Shown here piece after piece: positions 19,201-27,893 of a stretch of 64,000 bases of DNA. The number at the start of each line of letters is the position of its first letter. Within the stretch, counting starts at the first letter, position 1. The position numbers and the translations under genes were made by a program. The stretch lies in assembly GCF_042686025.1 (NCBI RefSeq), contig NZ_JBHUOZ010000001.1:248001-312000 (forward strand), given 5' to 3'. The stretch is from Terrimonas rubra (GTDB taxonomy: Bacteria > Bacteroidota > Bacteroidia > Chitinophagales > Chitinophagaceae). The notes beneath the pieces were generated by a model. The model was not told the origin of the DNA, made no database searches, and worked only from the letters and a program-made list of their open reading frames with translations.

Positions 19201-19555
19201 TTTCCCAGTTGGAAGGCACGGGTATTTTTTTCCAGCCCTGCACACGGCTTTTATAAAAGTCCTGCGGTTCTTCACCGGGCTTTAAGGCAAACGCAAAATC
19301 CCAATCGCCGTTTAAACTCATGTAACGGCCACTTTGTTCCCTTGTTTTATGTAAGGCATCTTCTACAGATGCAAAGGAATAAGCCGTAGCTCTCGATGGT
19401 TCGCGGTTAATACCACTTACGGAAGGATCTTCATAAGGCTCCCGGTCAAACACCCGTGGAGCCACCGGTACGGCTGCAGGTGTTTTATCCACCAACTGGG
19501 CGGATACGTGTCCGCAAACTAAAAACGCCAGGAAGATTATAGTATATTTTATCAT
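16265..19555 (-). CDS. GH2 beta-galactosidase-like enzyme (LacZ type)
   Basis: This is a secreted five-domain GH2 enzyme of about 1096 residues that probably removes beta-galactosyl (or related) residues in the periplasm. The signal peptide is about 20 residues (ending HVSAQ). The sugar-binding domain (about 50-225) is followed by an immunoglobulin-like domain, the TIM barrel with NFNTVRLSHYPSDPYLLDLC, acid/base glutamate in SLGNEAGSG (about residue 497) and nucleophile in CEYAHAMGNS (about residue 592), then the C-terminal beta-galactosidase small-chain domain (LGKGPLENYIDRAHGFDVGL). The start at 19555 is chosen because ATGA overlaps the dehydratase stop; an ATG five codons upstream is possible. 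The full length matches LacZ-type enzymes. Confidence 0.9.
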   Translation of the reverse strand: MIKYTIIFLAFLVCGHVSAQLVDKTPAAVPVAPRVFDREPYEDPSVSGINREPSRATAYSFASVEDALHKTREQSGRYMSLNGDWDFAFALKPGEEPQDFYKSRVQGWKKIPVPSNWEMQGYDKPIYKSAVYPFRPVNPPYVPKDYNGVGCYQRTFNVPANWKGMNIILHFGGVSSAYKLWINGKFAGYAEDSFLSSEFNITPYLKDGENIISVWVIRWSDGSFLEDQDQWRLSGIHREVYLMAEPTMRISDFYYQARLDAQYKDAVLSIRPKIENLTGSALTGYTVKAQLYDADNNAVLAKPLTRSADEIINEIHPRLDQVKFGLLETTVSDPKKWSTEQPNLYKLVITLEDSTGKLVEAKTCKLGFRSVEFSKENSKLLINGKLTYLYGVNRPDHHPVKGKALSREDILQDITTIKQFNFNTVRLSHYPSDPYLLDLCDEFGIMAIDEANLETHGLGGKLSHDAAWAGAYIERASRMVLRDKNHPSIIMWSLGNEAGSGPNHAAMAAWVKDFDITRPLHYEPAMGDRKSPGYIDPSDPRYLKANDHSHRIQNSLDQYYVDVVSRMYPALYTAPLLVNQPNGDKRPIFFCEYAHAMGNSVGNIKDLWDQWRSLPRVIGGGIWEFKDQGLLKKDENGVAFYAYGGDYGEKYFDNFTIKGIVASDGRPKAAMYECKRVFQPIEASWADSAAFVVKIYNRSAVQNASVFTPVLLIKEDGKIIVQKTLPVIDLPAGADTRLNIAAYLPKLKAGAEYHADIQFLLSEATVWAPKGFVIASDQLTIKGITRTATAFKAGTKLKFTETPEVIQVQGKDFTVKVKRTGSGGLSSYIYKGKEQLAQPFIPHFTRPLTDNDKRGWKPNRVLKQWYDADIKVNSVTKTVNPNGEPVIITDYRLLNDSANVQVIYTIADNGVVKVNYQLTVKPGLPNIPKVGMQGGIHNSYQTIEWLGKGPLENYIDRAHGFDVGLYKMDIYDFMEPYAVPQENGNRTGVRWMYLGDKKTYDGLLVVADSLLSMSAWPYTQENIQQAKHTNKLQAAGYITLNIDLKQMGVGGNDSWSPVAAPLEQYQLPAANYQYAFYLLPLNAKKSNPATGVKFVQ

Positions 19556-20625
19556 AACTGTGTTAAACATTCATCTTTAAATCCGAAACCCCAACCGGCC
19601 CTTTCATGTGGACGGGCATAACCATTGTTTATTTGCAGGGGATGATCGATCAGGGGATCTATCCAGTCAAAAGACTCTGCTCCTGCCCCGTTGGATATTG
19701 TACACAACAGAGGCACATCATAATCTTTGTAGTAATGTGGCAACACCGGTATATGGTGCGCCAATGCCACTGCGGCACTGTTACGCCAGGCTTCCACACC
19801 ACCCAACCTTAGAATATCGGGCTGCCAGATATCAATGGCATTGAGTTTAATCAGCTCCCTCAGTGCAAGGGTGGAGTATTCGCGTTCACCCATAGCCAGT
19901 GATATGCCCGCCTGGTTTTTCAATAACTGGTAGCCCTGGAAATCGGCATGATCCAACGGCTCTTCAAACCAATGAATGTTTAATTCCCTGGCAGCCCTGG
20001 CCAGTTGTAAAGCCGATGAAACATCCATGCCCTGGTTCGCATCCATCATAATACCGATGTTATTACCCACGGCTTCACGCACCTGCGTTAATCTTTCCAG
20101 GTCTTCTTTCCAATCGGGCTTTCCAACTTTTATTTTAACCGCATTAAAGCCGCGTTTTTTATACACGGTAACTTCGTCTATCAATTCCGCTGTGGAGTAA
20201 GACAACCAGCCACCACTACCGTATACCGGTACTTTCAGTGTGTTAGCTCCCAATACTTTCCAAACAGGTTGTCCCAGTGTTTTACACCATGCATCCCACA
20301 TGGCTATATTAACCGCGGCCTGAGCCCAGCGATTGATGCCTTCTTTGCCAAAATATTCATTGGCGTCATCTATTTTTTTATATACCGCTACCGTGTCATA
20401 CACATTTTCGCCAACAGCCAGGGCACATATATCTTTCAGGGCACCCGCAATTGCCTGCGGACTATATTGAAAGCTTAATAAATACGATTCACCGGTTATC
20501 CCGCTGTTTAATTGTAACCTTAGAACAACGAAGGATATTTCGGTTAATGTGTGCGTAGCATCAGCAATAGGTTTGGGTAAAGTGGCCTTTGCAGTATAAA
20601 GCGAATAGTTTTTTATTTTTTGCAT
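19552..20625 (-). CDS. Mandelate racemase/muconate lactonizing (enolase superfamily) sugar-acid dehydratase
   Basis: This is a cytoplasmic enzyme of 357 residues with no signal peptide. The N-terminal capping domain (1-125) is followed by a TIM barrel with the catalytic KxK (AVKIKVG, about residue 165), metal ligands D (MMDANQG), E (HWFEEPL) and E (AMGERE), and the His/Asp dyad of the mandelate racemase subgroup (DIWQPD and LPHYYKDYDVP). Such proteins dehydrate aldonates to 2-keto-3-deoxy acids. The exact substrate (L-rhamnonate, L-fuconate, L-arabinonate or another RG-II-derived acid) is open. It sits between GH127 and GH2 genes, and its stop overlaps the GH2 start (ATGA), so it probably processes a sugar released by the neighbours. 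Confidence 0.85.
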   Translation of the reverse strand: MQKIKNYSLYTAKATLPKPIADATHTLTEISFVVLRLQLNSGITGESYLLSFQYSPQAIAGALKDICALAVGENVYDTVAVYKKIDDANEYFGKEGINRWAQAAVNIAMWDAWCKTLGQPVWKVLGANTLKVPVYGSGGWLSYSTAELIDEVTVYKKRGFNAVKIKVGKPDWKEDLERLTQVREAVGNNIGIMMDANQGMDVSSALQLARAARELNIHWFEEPLDHADFQGYQLLKNQAGISLAMGEREYSTLALRELIKLNAIDIWQPDILRLGGVEAWRNSAAVALAHHIPVLPHYYKDYDVPLLCTISNGAGAESFDWIDPLIDHPLQINNGYARPHERAGWGFGFKDECLTQL

Positions 20626-20684
20626 ATGAGTATCCTGTTCTTTTAAAGTATAATAAGAGTGCCTGATTTACGGGCATAAGTATA

Positions 20685-22691
20685 TTAACGCAACAATGGC
20701 ATCCAAACCGTCATATCCGTTTTACCGCGGTTCGCCCAGGCATAATACGGAATAAGTTTAATGTTAACCGGTTGGAGCTTGTTATTGATGGTTTGGTATA
20801 ATTGATTGCTCCAGTTGTGTTGTAATAGTTTAGCCTGTCCTGTTAAGGCCATTACCCGCCCTCCTTCAATTGCCATAACTTGCTGCTGCAGTTTAATAGT
20901 TGAAGGAATGGCAACATCGAATATATTTTGCCCGGGAAGGTCAGGACTTTCGAGGCAATAGATCATCGGTCCTTTTTTAACAACTACCTGGTTACGGGTT
21001 TCTTCCACCAGTGGATTTGATTCGAGCAAGGTAGCGGGCATATCCATCACCAGTTCAATTTTATCATTGGCCTTCCAGGCTTGCTGTAACTGAGCATACC
21101 CGTTTTTTACCGGGGCTTTTATCGTTTTGCCATTCACCTTAATAGTATAGTTAGTACACCATCCCGGTATACGCAGGTAAACAGTATACTCCTTTGCCGG
21201 CATTTCCTTTACCAGTATATTAACATGGTCATTCCAGGGATAAGCCGTGGTTTGCTCCAGTTGTATACGGCTGCCATCTTTAAGTGTTGTAGAAAGCGTG
21301 TTACCGCCATATAAGTTCACATACACGCTATTATCACCGGTTGTATACATATAGTTGTTTACCTGTGCTATCGTACGCACCACATTCGGCGGACAACAGT
21401 TACTTTTACTGATATAGGGTATTCGGCCGCCTTCCCAACGCAGGTGATAAGGATAGTTTTGTGTGGCAGCTAAGGGGTTGGTATAAAAATATTTATCACC
21501 CTTCATGCTCACCCCGCTTAATACACTGTTATACAAAGCCAGCTCAACAATATCTGCATATTTTGCATCGCCGGTTACCTGCAGCATACGCCAGTTCCAT
21601 AGTACATTGCCGATATTAGCACAGGTTTCGTTATGCGCACTAAAATTGGGTAACTGGTAATCACGTCCGTAAGACTGGTGTACTTTCTGTACCGTATCCG
21701 GCTTATAAGAAGTTCCATCCACAGACACACCATCATATAAAGCGCCGCAACCTCCTGTTACATACATTTTAGTGTTCACCACATTATCCCACAATCGCAG
21801 GGTTGTATTCCACAAGCGCTCATCTCCAGTTTCCGCATATACATCTACTACCCCTGCCAGCAGGTAGTTTGCCCTTACAGCATGACCTACTATTTTTTTC
21901 ATCTCCCGGAATGGGGCCCTGTCACTGTTATCATCCGTACCTTCTACTGTGCCACGTATATCAATTAAATAATTCACCAGTGTGAGGTATTTTTTTTCTC
22001 CCGTAGTACGGTAAAGCTCTACCAGGCCCATATAATGCGAAGGGCAAATAGCATTACGTGCCTGTTCGGGTGTAGCGGTATTGTAAAAGCCAATCAAAAA
22101 ATCAGCTGCTTTTTGGGCAATATCCAATAAAGGGGTCTTCCCGGTAGCACGATAATATATGCAACCGGCTGTCATTAAATGGCCAAAGTTGTAGGCCTCA
22201 AAACTCAGTACATCGTCAAACATTTTTTCCTGGCCGGTTTTCTTTTGTTCAATAATGCTCTTTGTGTAGATATATCCATCCGGCTTTTGTGCTTTACCAA
22301 TTACTTCAATCGCTTCGTTCATCCAGCCTTCCAGCTTTTTATCTTTGGTAATGGCATACATCGACGCTACCGCTTCCAGGGTCTTATAAAAATCACCGTC
22401 ATGGAAAGAAGGCCCACGGAAACGTCCCGTATCCAATCCAGCTGCCACCCTGAAGTTCTGGAAGGAGTAACACATGGTCTTGCTGGTATAGGTCTCCCAT
22501 AACTGTGGCAACATTATATCCTTGCAGGTTTCAAACCTTTCAGCCCAGAAGCCTTTTGTCCATTGCACATCACTCAGTCCAACCGAATTCATCTTTGCTT
22601 TTGCACTCTGAGAAGTATTAAGCAGGCCATTTTGCGCTATCCCCTGCAGGGATAATGTTAAGGCCGCCATTACCATATATCGTTTCATCAT
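20685..22691 (-). CDS. GH127 glycoside hydrolase (beta-L-arabinofuranosidase family)
   Basis: This is a secreted 668-residue (alpha/alpha)6-barrel enzyme. The signal peptide is about 19 residues (ending QGIAQ). Family features are VQWTKGFWAERFETCK near the start, the catalytic glutamate in HNETCANIGN (about residue 355) and the paired cysteines in SNCCPPNVVR (about 428), which with the cysteine after the glutamate bind zinc. The C-terminal beta-sandwich includes YTVYLRIPGWCTN. Most GH127 enzymes release beta-L-arabinofuranose. In the B. thetaiotaomicron RG-II system a GH127 (BT1003) removes aceric acid, so either substrate is possible. It lies 22 bp after the GH78 gene in the same operon. Confidence 0.9.
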   Translation of the reverse strand: MMKRYMVMAALTLSLQGIAQNGLLNTSQSAKAKMNSVGLSDVQWTKGFWAERFETCKDIMLPQLWETYTSKTMCYSFQNFRVAAGLDTGRFRGPSFHDGDFYKTLEAVASMYAITKDKKLEGWMNEAIEVIGKAQKPDGYIYTKSIIEQKKTGQEKMFDDVLSFEAYNFGHLMTAGCIYYRATGKTPLLDIAQKAADFLIGFYNTATPEQARNAICPSHYMGLVELYRTTGEKKYLTLVNYLIDIRGTVEGTDDNSDRAPFREMKKIVGHAVRANYLLAGVVDVYAETGDERLWNTTLRLWDNVVNTKMYVTGGCGALYDGVSVDGTSYKPDTVQKVHQSYGRDYQLPNFSAHNETCANIGNVLWNWRMLQVTGDAKYADIVELALYNSVLSGVSMKGDKYFYTNPLAATQNYPYHLRWEGGRIPYISKSNCCPPNVVRTIAQVNNYMYTTGDNSVYVNLYGGNTLSTTLKDGSRIQLEQTTAYPWNDHVNILVKEMPAKEYTVYLRIPGWCTNYTIKVNGKTIKAPVKNGYAQLQQAWKANDKIELVMDMPATLLESNPLVEETRNQVVVKKGPMIYCLESPDLPGQNIFDVAIPSTIKLQQQVMAIEGGRVMALTGQAKLLQHNWSNQLYQTINNKLQPVNIKLIPYYAWANRGKTDMTVWMPLLR

Positions 22692-22713
22692 AGCTGAATA
22701 TGTTTAACAATAC

Positions 22714-24927
22714 TTACAATTTATACTTAACGGTATAGGTCTTTCCTTTTTCAATAGTGAGCTCGTAATGACCATTCCCTTTATCACTAACTATTCCTTC
22801 TTTACAAACCGGTTTCGATCTGCTGCTGAATTTTAATACCCCGGTGCCTGTAGCGCCGGTTACTTTGATCTGACTGGTCGTTACAGCTAATTCAATCGTG
22901 CCATCAGGTGTAGGAACTTTGCCTTCCATCCATTGTAATCCGCCCAGTTGCGGCGCTATTTCATATTGACTGTAACCAGGCTCCAATGGCTTTACCCCCA
23001 GATAATATTTACCTAACAGGTATAAAGGGCTGGCTCCCCAGGAGTGACAAAGACTTTTACCAAACTCACGGCCATACATGGCATAATGTTCAGCGCCGGT
23101 TTTATCGGGGTTGTACTCTTCCCAGAAGCTGGTGGCTCCCAGCTTTAACATGCCACCCCAGTAATCCTTCATTTCTTTTAATACATAAACCTGTTCGCCC
23201 ATGGCACATAATGCTTCCAATTCGTAGAAACGCATATAGGGTGTGGTGATCTTCTGGATATTATTATTGAGTAATACCGATTTTTTCACCGCCTGTTTTT
23301 GTTGTTCCGAAAAATAACCGAATAAGATGGAGAACATATTGGCATAACGGGTAACATTATCTGTTTGTGCTCCGTTCACACGGCTATGTACCAACGCCTG
23401 TTTGTTCTCGTTCCAGTAATAATCAAATAATTTCTTTTTTAACAGGTCCGCTTCCTTTGTATAACGGGCTGCTCCTGCCGCATCATCGGCCAGGCCGGCA
23501 CAGATAGCCATGGTTTCGAGGCTGCGGCATAACAACAGTTGCTCAAAACTCACTGCCCCCGCTTTACTCAAACCGGTGGCCCAGTCAATAAATACCCAAT
23601 CTCCCGGCAGCCCTTCCATTAAACCTTCTTTATTCCTGCGACCCAGACAATATTCCATTAAAGACTGCATGCGGTCGTAGTTCTGGGCAATAAAGCTTTT
23701 ATCACCGGAATACAGGTAGTAATCATAAATACCCAGGAACCAGTAAAAGGTATAATCCATGATGGTATTGATATGCGCCGTAACGGGATCTTTCCCTCTT
23801 AAAGCATACATGGTACGCTTTACCGTTTCGTTATCGTTGGTCAGGTAGTAATTCATCAGGTAACTCTGGTAGGCGTCACCACTCCATACCCAGCGGTCCC
23901 GTTTAATACCATCTATAAAAAATTCGCGGGTGGTCAGGTGCAGGGTGTATTTTGATACATCGTAAATACGGTTTAACTCCTCATCTGAACAACGGAAGCC
24001 TCCTTTATCACTGATATCCGCATATTCGTATAAAACAGAAACAGAATCAACCGATATACCGGCTTCATGTACCAGGTTTACAAAACGAAATGCTTTTGAC
24101 AGGCTGATAACAGTATCTTGCTTAGTAGTCGCCGCTATTGTTAACCGGTCAAACGTTTCACTATGTTCCAGTGAAAGCGCTTCTTCTTTTGATTCACCAT
24201 AGTACGCAGTCAGTTTACCTTTACCCTTTACACCATGCAGTTTTAAAAAACCGAATGTTTCCTTACCAAAATCGGCCACCAAAGCCTGTGGTTTTCTTTC
24301 TATGCGTAATGCCGGTTCCGGTTTTACCGGTAAAGAATAGGTAGATGGTAGTTTGGTGGGATCATTTAAATTACTACTGCCGGCATTCAGCCATTTGGTA
24401 GCGGAGATATCGGAGGTTTTGCCTGTTTCATCGATCCACTCCTTATCCTCGAAAGTTACCAGCCAGCTGTTATCGGATACAATGGTTTTACCCTGCACAA
24501 ATATGGCCGGCACCTGTTGCTGGTTAAACACTTTAATATTGATCTTGTGTTTACCGGCCGGCACGGTAATGGTTGAAGGGCTGCCTTCAAAAGCCTTACC
24601 ATCTATTTTTACATTGTATTCCCCTTCCACATAAAGTTTTATTTCTTCCGGCTGTGAAAGGTTAAATACTTTATGAAAATCCATCAGTACATAATGGTTG
24701 TCAATTTTCCAGAATACGGGAAAGAATACGCCCCGTTCTGTACGGCGGTTCTGCATTTTATTGGACAATGATATTTCCCAATCGCCGGGGTACCATATCC
24801 AGGTGGCTGTTTGTGAGTAAGCCGGGGCAACTAAAGTCAATAGTAATAAGTAGAACATAACAAGCTTTTTAGCGGCCTGTTTTTTTGCGTGTACTACATT
24901 GACTTTTGATTTTTTAATTTTCAGCAT
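22714..24927 (-). CDS. GH78-type alpha-L-rhamnosidase
   Basis: This is a secreted enzyme of about 737 residues. A long positively charged start precedes the signal segment (LVMFYLLLLTLVAPAYS). N-terminal beta-sandwich domains (to about 310) are followed by an (alpha/alpha)6 catalytic domain with FIDGIKRDRWVWSGDAYQSY, which holds the acidic general-acid residue, and GDWVFIDWATGLSK, FWEEYNP and HSWGASPLYLLGKYYLGV, all typical of bacterial alpha-L-rhamnosidases. A C-terminal beta domain closes the protein. The ATG at 24927 lies 1 bp after the symporter stop (TAATATG); a longer in-frame TTG start would overlap the symporter and is rejected. It is likely to cleave alpha-L-rhamnosyl bonds in the same oligosaccharides as its neighbours. 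Confidence 0.87.
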   Translation of the reverse strand: MLKIKKSKVNVVHAKKQAAKKLVMFYLLLLTLVAPAYSQTATWIWYPGDWEISLSNKMQNRRTERGVFFPVFWKIDNHYVLMDFHKVFNLSQPEEIKLYVEGEYNVKIDGKAFEGSPSTITVPAGKHKINIKVFNQQQVPAIFVQGKTIVSDNSWLVTFEDKEWIDETGKTSDISATKWLNAGSSNLNDPTKLPSTYSLPVKPEPALRIERKPQALVADFGKETFGFLKLHGVKGKGKLTAYYGESKEEALSLEHSETFDRLTIAATTKQDTVISLSKAFRFVNLVHEAGISVDSVSVLYEYADISDKGGFRCSDEELNRIYDVSKYTLHLTTREFFIDGIKRDRWVWSGDAYQSYLMNYYLTNDNETVKRTMYALRGKDPVTAHINTIMDYTFYWFLGIYDYYLYSGDKSFIAQNYDRMQSLMEYCLGRRNKEGLMEGLPGDWVFIDWATGLSKAGAVSFEQLLLCRSLETMAICAGLADDAAGAARYTKEADLLKKKLFDYYWNENKQALVHSRVNGAQTDNVTRYANMFSILFGYFSEQQKQAVKKSVLLNNNIQKITTPYMRFYELEALCAMGEQVYVLKEMKDYWGGMLKLGATSFWEEYNPDKTGAEHYAMYGREFGKSLCHSWGASPLYLLGKYYLGVKPLEPGYSQYEIAPQLGGLQWMEGKVPTPDGTIELAVTTSQIKVTGATGTGVLKFSSRSKPVCKEGIVSDKGNGHYELTIEKGKTYTVKYKL

Positions 24928-24928
24928 A

Positions 24929-26518
24929 TTAATGTCCGTTGAAGATGATGTACAGTAAAACAATAACAAGCCCCAGGGCAGCAAACAACCATTTCACCTG
25001 TTTATCGGTTTCAGGCAGCGGTGTTGCTTCAATAGCAGCCGTAACTTTCTTTTTATCAAGCAGGGAGATGAGTATAGCCGCTACCAGTAAAAAGGCAAAT
25101 AAATAAAACGATATGAGGAAATAGTGCGGCCACCAGGTATTGACACCTGTTTCATGATCAGGTGGCAGTATCCATAAATTTAAAATACCCACAAACAGGC
25201 TGACCGCCGAACCAAAAGATAAAATGATATTCACCGCCAGTTTAGTGGTGCGTTTCCAGAAAACACTCAGTAAAAAGGTTACTGCCAGGGGTGGCGCCAG
25301 GTAACCCAAAATAGATTGAAAGATATCGAACAGGGTTTTCCCTTTTACATTATCCAATGCTATGGCCATCAGTACGGCCAATACACACCCGGCAATAACC
25401 ACCATCCGCCCAACATTTATCTGTTGCTTCACCGTTGCCGAGGGGTTAATATTATTCACATAAATATCCTTGGTAAACACGGTGCTTAATGCATTGAGTG
25501 AAGAGCCGATAGTGGCCACCAGTACGGCGATAAGGACACATATTACCAGGCCGTTCATACCAGCCGGAAATAAATTAGTGACCATGGTCATATAAGCCAG
25601 CTTATCATCACCAATATTGGGATACAGTACAAAACAGATAATACCCGGCAGGATAAACATGGGTAATGCCAGTACTTTAAGCCAGCCAATAAAATTAACG
25701 CCCAATTGTCCCTGCTTTAAATTTTTGGCCCCCAGTACACTTTGTACCATACTCTGATCGGTACAGAAAAAAGCAATGGCCGAAACCGGGTAGCCTAATA
25801 AGATGGCATGCCAGGGATAACCGGGATCCGAAGCCGGGCGGGTAAGGTTCCAGAAATGACCGGGAGTCTGATCGATCAATGCTTTGATACCGCCGATCTT
25901 CTCCAACCCTAAAAAAGTAAGTATCAGTGAAACAACAATCAATAGCAGCATTTGAAAGACATTCACTTTGGCAATCGCTTTCAGTCCCCCTACATAAGTA
26001 AAAAAGCCTGAGAAAGCTACCAACGCTATCGTAGATTGCCACATGGGTATGCCTAATATCTGCCGCACCAGTATACCACCACTGAATAATCCTAATGAAA
26101 GCCAGCTGATCAGTATTTTTATCAACGCATAACCTGCCAGTATATCCTGTGTACTTTTTCCATATCGCTTACCCATAAATTCGGGCATGGTGCTTACCTT
26201 ACTGGCAATATAACGCGGAGCAAATACCATAGCCAGCAGTAACAGAAAAACAAAAGCATACCACTCAAAATTACCACCAACCACACCGGCCGTATAACCG
26301 ATACTTGCAAAAGCCAGTAAGGATGAAGGGCCTACATTGGTACCCCACATATTAAAGCCGATATTATACCAGTTCAACGATTTATTGGCCAGGAACAAGG
26401 TCTCCTCCTTTTTATTTTGCCTGGTGCTTACCCAATACCCAATGGCCAGCAATACCAATAAGTAGATGGCTACAATGGTAAAATCGAGGGCTGTTAGTTT
26501 ATCGTAAATAGTATTCAA
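24929..26518 (-). CDS. Sodium:solute symporter (SSS family)
   Basis: This is an inner-membrane sodium-coupled transporter of 529 residues with about 13-14 predicted helices (DFTIVAIYLLVLLAIGYW, WYAFVFLLLLAMVFAPRYI and others). SSS motifs include GTNVGPSSLLAFASIGYTAG, FWNLTRP and the late SFGSAVSLFVGILNLWIL. The 5' end has no ATG before residue 57, so TTG at 26518 is the most likely start because it retains helix 1. Located between Gfo/Idh/MocA and GH78 genes, it probably imports a monosaccharide or acid sugar released by these glycosidases. The substrate cannot be read from sequence. Confidence 0.9.
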   Translation of the reverse strand: MNTIYDKLTALDFTIVAIYLLVLLAIGYWVSTRQNKKEETLFLANKSLNWYNIGFNMWGTNVGPSSLLAFASIGYTAGVVGGNFEWYAFVFLLLLAMVFAPRYIASKVSTMPEFMGKRYGKSTQDILAGYALIKILISWLSLGLFSGGILVRQILGIPMWQSTIALVAFSGFFTYVGGLKAIAKVNVFQMLLLIVVSLILTFLGLEKIGGIKALIDQTPGHFWNLTRPASDPGYPWHAILLGYPVSAIAFFCTDQSMVQSVLGAKNLKQGQLGVNFIGWLKVLALPMFILPGIICFVLYPNIGDDKLAYMTMVTNLFPAGMNGLVICVLIAVLVATIGSSLNALSTVFTKDIYVNNINPSATVKQQINVGRMVVIAGCVLAVLMAIALDNVKGKTLFDIFQSILGYLAPPLAVTFLLSVFWKRTTKLAVNIILSFGSAVSLFVGILNLWILPPDHETGVNTWWPHYFLISFYLFAFLLVAAILISLLDKKKVTAAIEATPLPETDKQVKWLFAALGLVIVLLYIIFNGH

Positions 26519-26599
26519 GCGGTTAATCGTTATTTGTTATTAGTTAATCGTTTCTGTTCATTCATAATTCACTAATTCATAAATCATAATTCATAATTT
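26519..26599. repeat. Low-complexity ATTCATAATTCAT-type spacer
   Basis: The spacer contains repeats of TTCATAATTCA, TTCATAAATCATAA and similar, related to spacers at 27665-27712, 27786-27893, 38158-38200 and 47256-47306. On the minus strand they read as short ATGAATTATGAA units directly upstream of genes. Confidence 0.7.
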
Positions 26600-27664
26600 C
26601 TACAACCCATACTCCCCTAATACATCCGCCACCTTCACCGGTTGTTTTGTTTGCAGACTTTTATCCATCGCCTGTAATAAAGCAACGGTACCAATGCCTT
26701 CCTGCATGTTGGGATAGGCGGTAAAATCATTGGTAATGGAGTCTGCAAAGTATTCCAGGTAGTTCTGGTATTCGCCGGCATGGTGACTTTGTCCTTCAAA
26801 ACGGAAATAATGTTTCAGTTTTTCATCGCCCCAGGTAATGATGCGTTCTTCACCGGTTTTATCGGTTACCGCATAACGCAGTTCATGGTAATCGGCCTGG
26901 CTGGCGCCTTCGGTACCACGTAAAATACAGCTCATCCCACTCTCCCTTTGTGTGGGCTGCACGGGGCCGGTATAAGCGCCGCTTACCCTGGCAATACGGC
27001 CGTCCGCTGCGCGGAATATAAAATGCATCGTGTCCTCATTCTTTAAACCGGCAGTTTTGCCGTTACTGCTGATCATGCCATAACCCATTACTTCTTCCAC
27101 ACCGGGCATATACCAGCGGATAAAATCAACGGGATGGCTCAAGCCGCCGTAAAGCCATTTAAAAGAATTTTCCAGGGCCCATTTTTTTTCCAGGAACCAA
27201 CGGTGGTCCGCATTGTAATGGCTCTCGATAGTTATTAACTCACCAATTATCCCGGCTTCAAAATCCTGGCGTTGTTTTTTGTACGGCTCAAAAAAACGGG
27301 AGCTTTGGCCTACAAATACTTTTTTACCTGTTTTGGCCTGCAGGTCCAGCAGCTCCTTTGCGTCAGCCAGGTTATCAATAAATGGCTTGGTACATACCAC
27401 ATGTTTATCGTGCAGTAAAGCCTGCTTAATATGAGTTGCATGTAAATGATCAGGCGTGTAAATAGCAATAATGTCTATTGTTTTATCATTCAGCAGGTCA
27501 TTATAATCCTGTGTATAATGAGCAAAACCAAATTCCGCCTCCCGCTTTTTGCACAACTCCGCATCGCGGTCACAAGCCAGTTTTAAATTCAGTTTCTCAC
27601 TTTTTAATACCGCCGACATGGTGCTGCGTCCCTCGCCTAATCCTAATATGCCTACGTTTAACAT
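26600..27664 (-). CDS. Gfo/Idh/MocA family oxidoreductase
   Basis: This is a cytoplasmic NAD(P)-dependent oxidoreductase of 354 residues. The N-terminal Rossmann fold begins NVGILGLGEGRSTM (the Gly-rich loop is slightly atypical), followed by VVCTKPFIDNLADAKELLDL, which carries the catalytic lysine of the family, and the C-terminal alpha/beta domain with KWLYGGLSHPVDFIRWYMPG, including the conserved histidine. Members oxidise sugars, inositols or sugar acids. It is placed between a beta-helix glycosidase and a symporter. It could supply the sugar dehydrogenase step before the dehydratase at 19552, which is an inference. There is no signal peptide, in contrast to its secreted neighbours. Confidence 0.88.
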   Translation of the reverse strand: MLNVGILGLGEGRSTMSAVLKSEKLNLKLACDRDAELCKKREAEFGFAHYTQDYNDLLNDKTIDIIAIYTPDHLHATHIKQALLHDKHVVCTKPFIDNLADAKELLDLQAKTGKKVFVGQSSRFFEPYKKQRQDFEAGIIGELITIESHYNADHRWFLEKKWALENSFKWLYGGLSHPVDFIRWYMPGVEEVMGYGMISSNGKTAGLKNEDTMHFIFRAADGRIARVSGAYTGPVQPTQRESGMSCILRGTEGASQADYHELRYAVTDKTGEERIITWGDEKLKHYFRFEGQSHHAGEYQNYLEYFADSITNDFTAYPNMQEGIGTVALLQAMDKSLQTKQPVKVADVLGEYGL

Positions 27665-27893
27665 CTTTATTAAAATTATGATTTATGAATTAGTGAATTA
27701 TGAATGTTTAGACCCTGTTTATCTGCAAATCATTATTGTTTATAGAACTACTGCGCCTGGACCTAATGGCTCTTATACGTAGAGCGTTTCATTCATAATT
27801 CATCATTTATAACTCTCTGTTATTATTTCAAAAAATATTATACTCGATATCAACAACCTTTATCATTTCTCAGTTCCATTCATAATTCCTCAT
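27665..27893. repeat. AT-rich intergenic spacer with ATGAATTATGAA-like repeats
   Basis: This is 229 bp without a gene. Both ends carry short repeated units (TGAATTAGTGAATTATGAATG at 27687-27707 and CATTCATAATTCAT at 27788-27801). No promoter consensus stands out. Confidence 0.6.
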
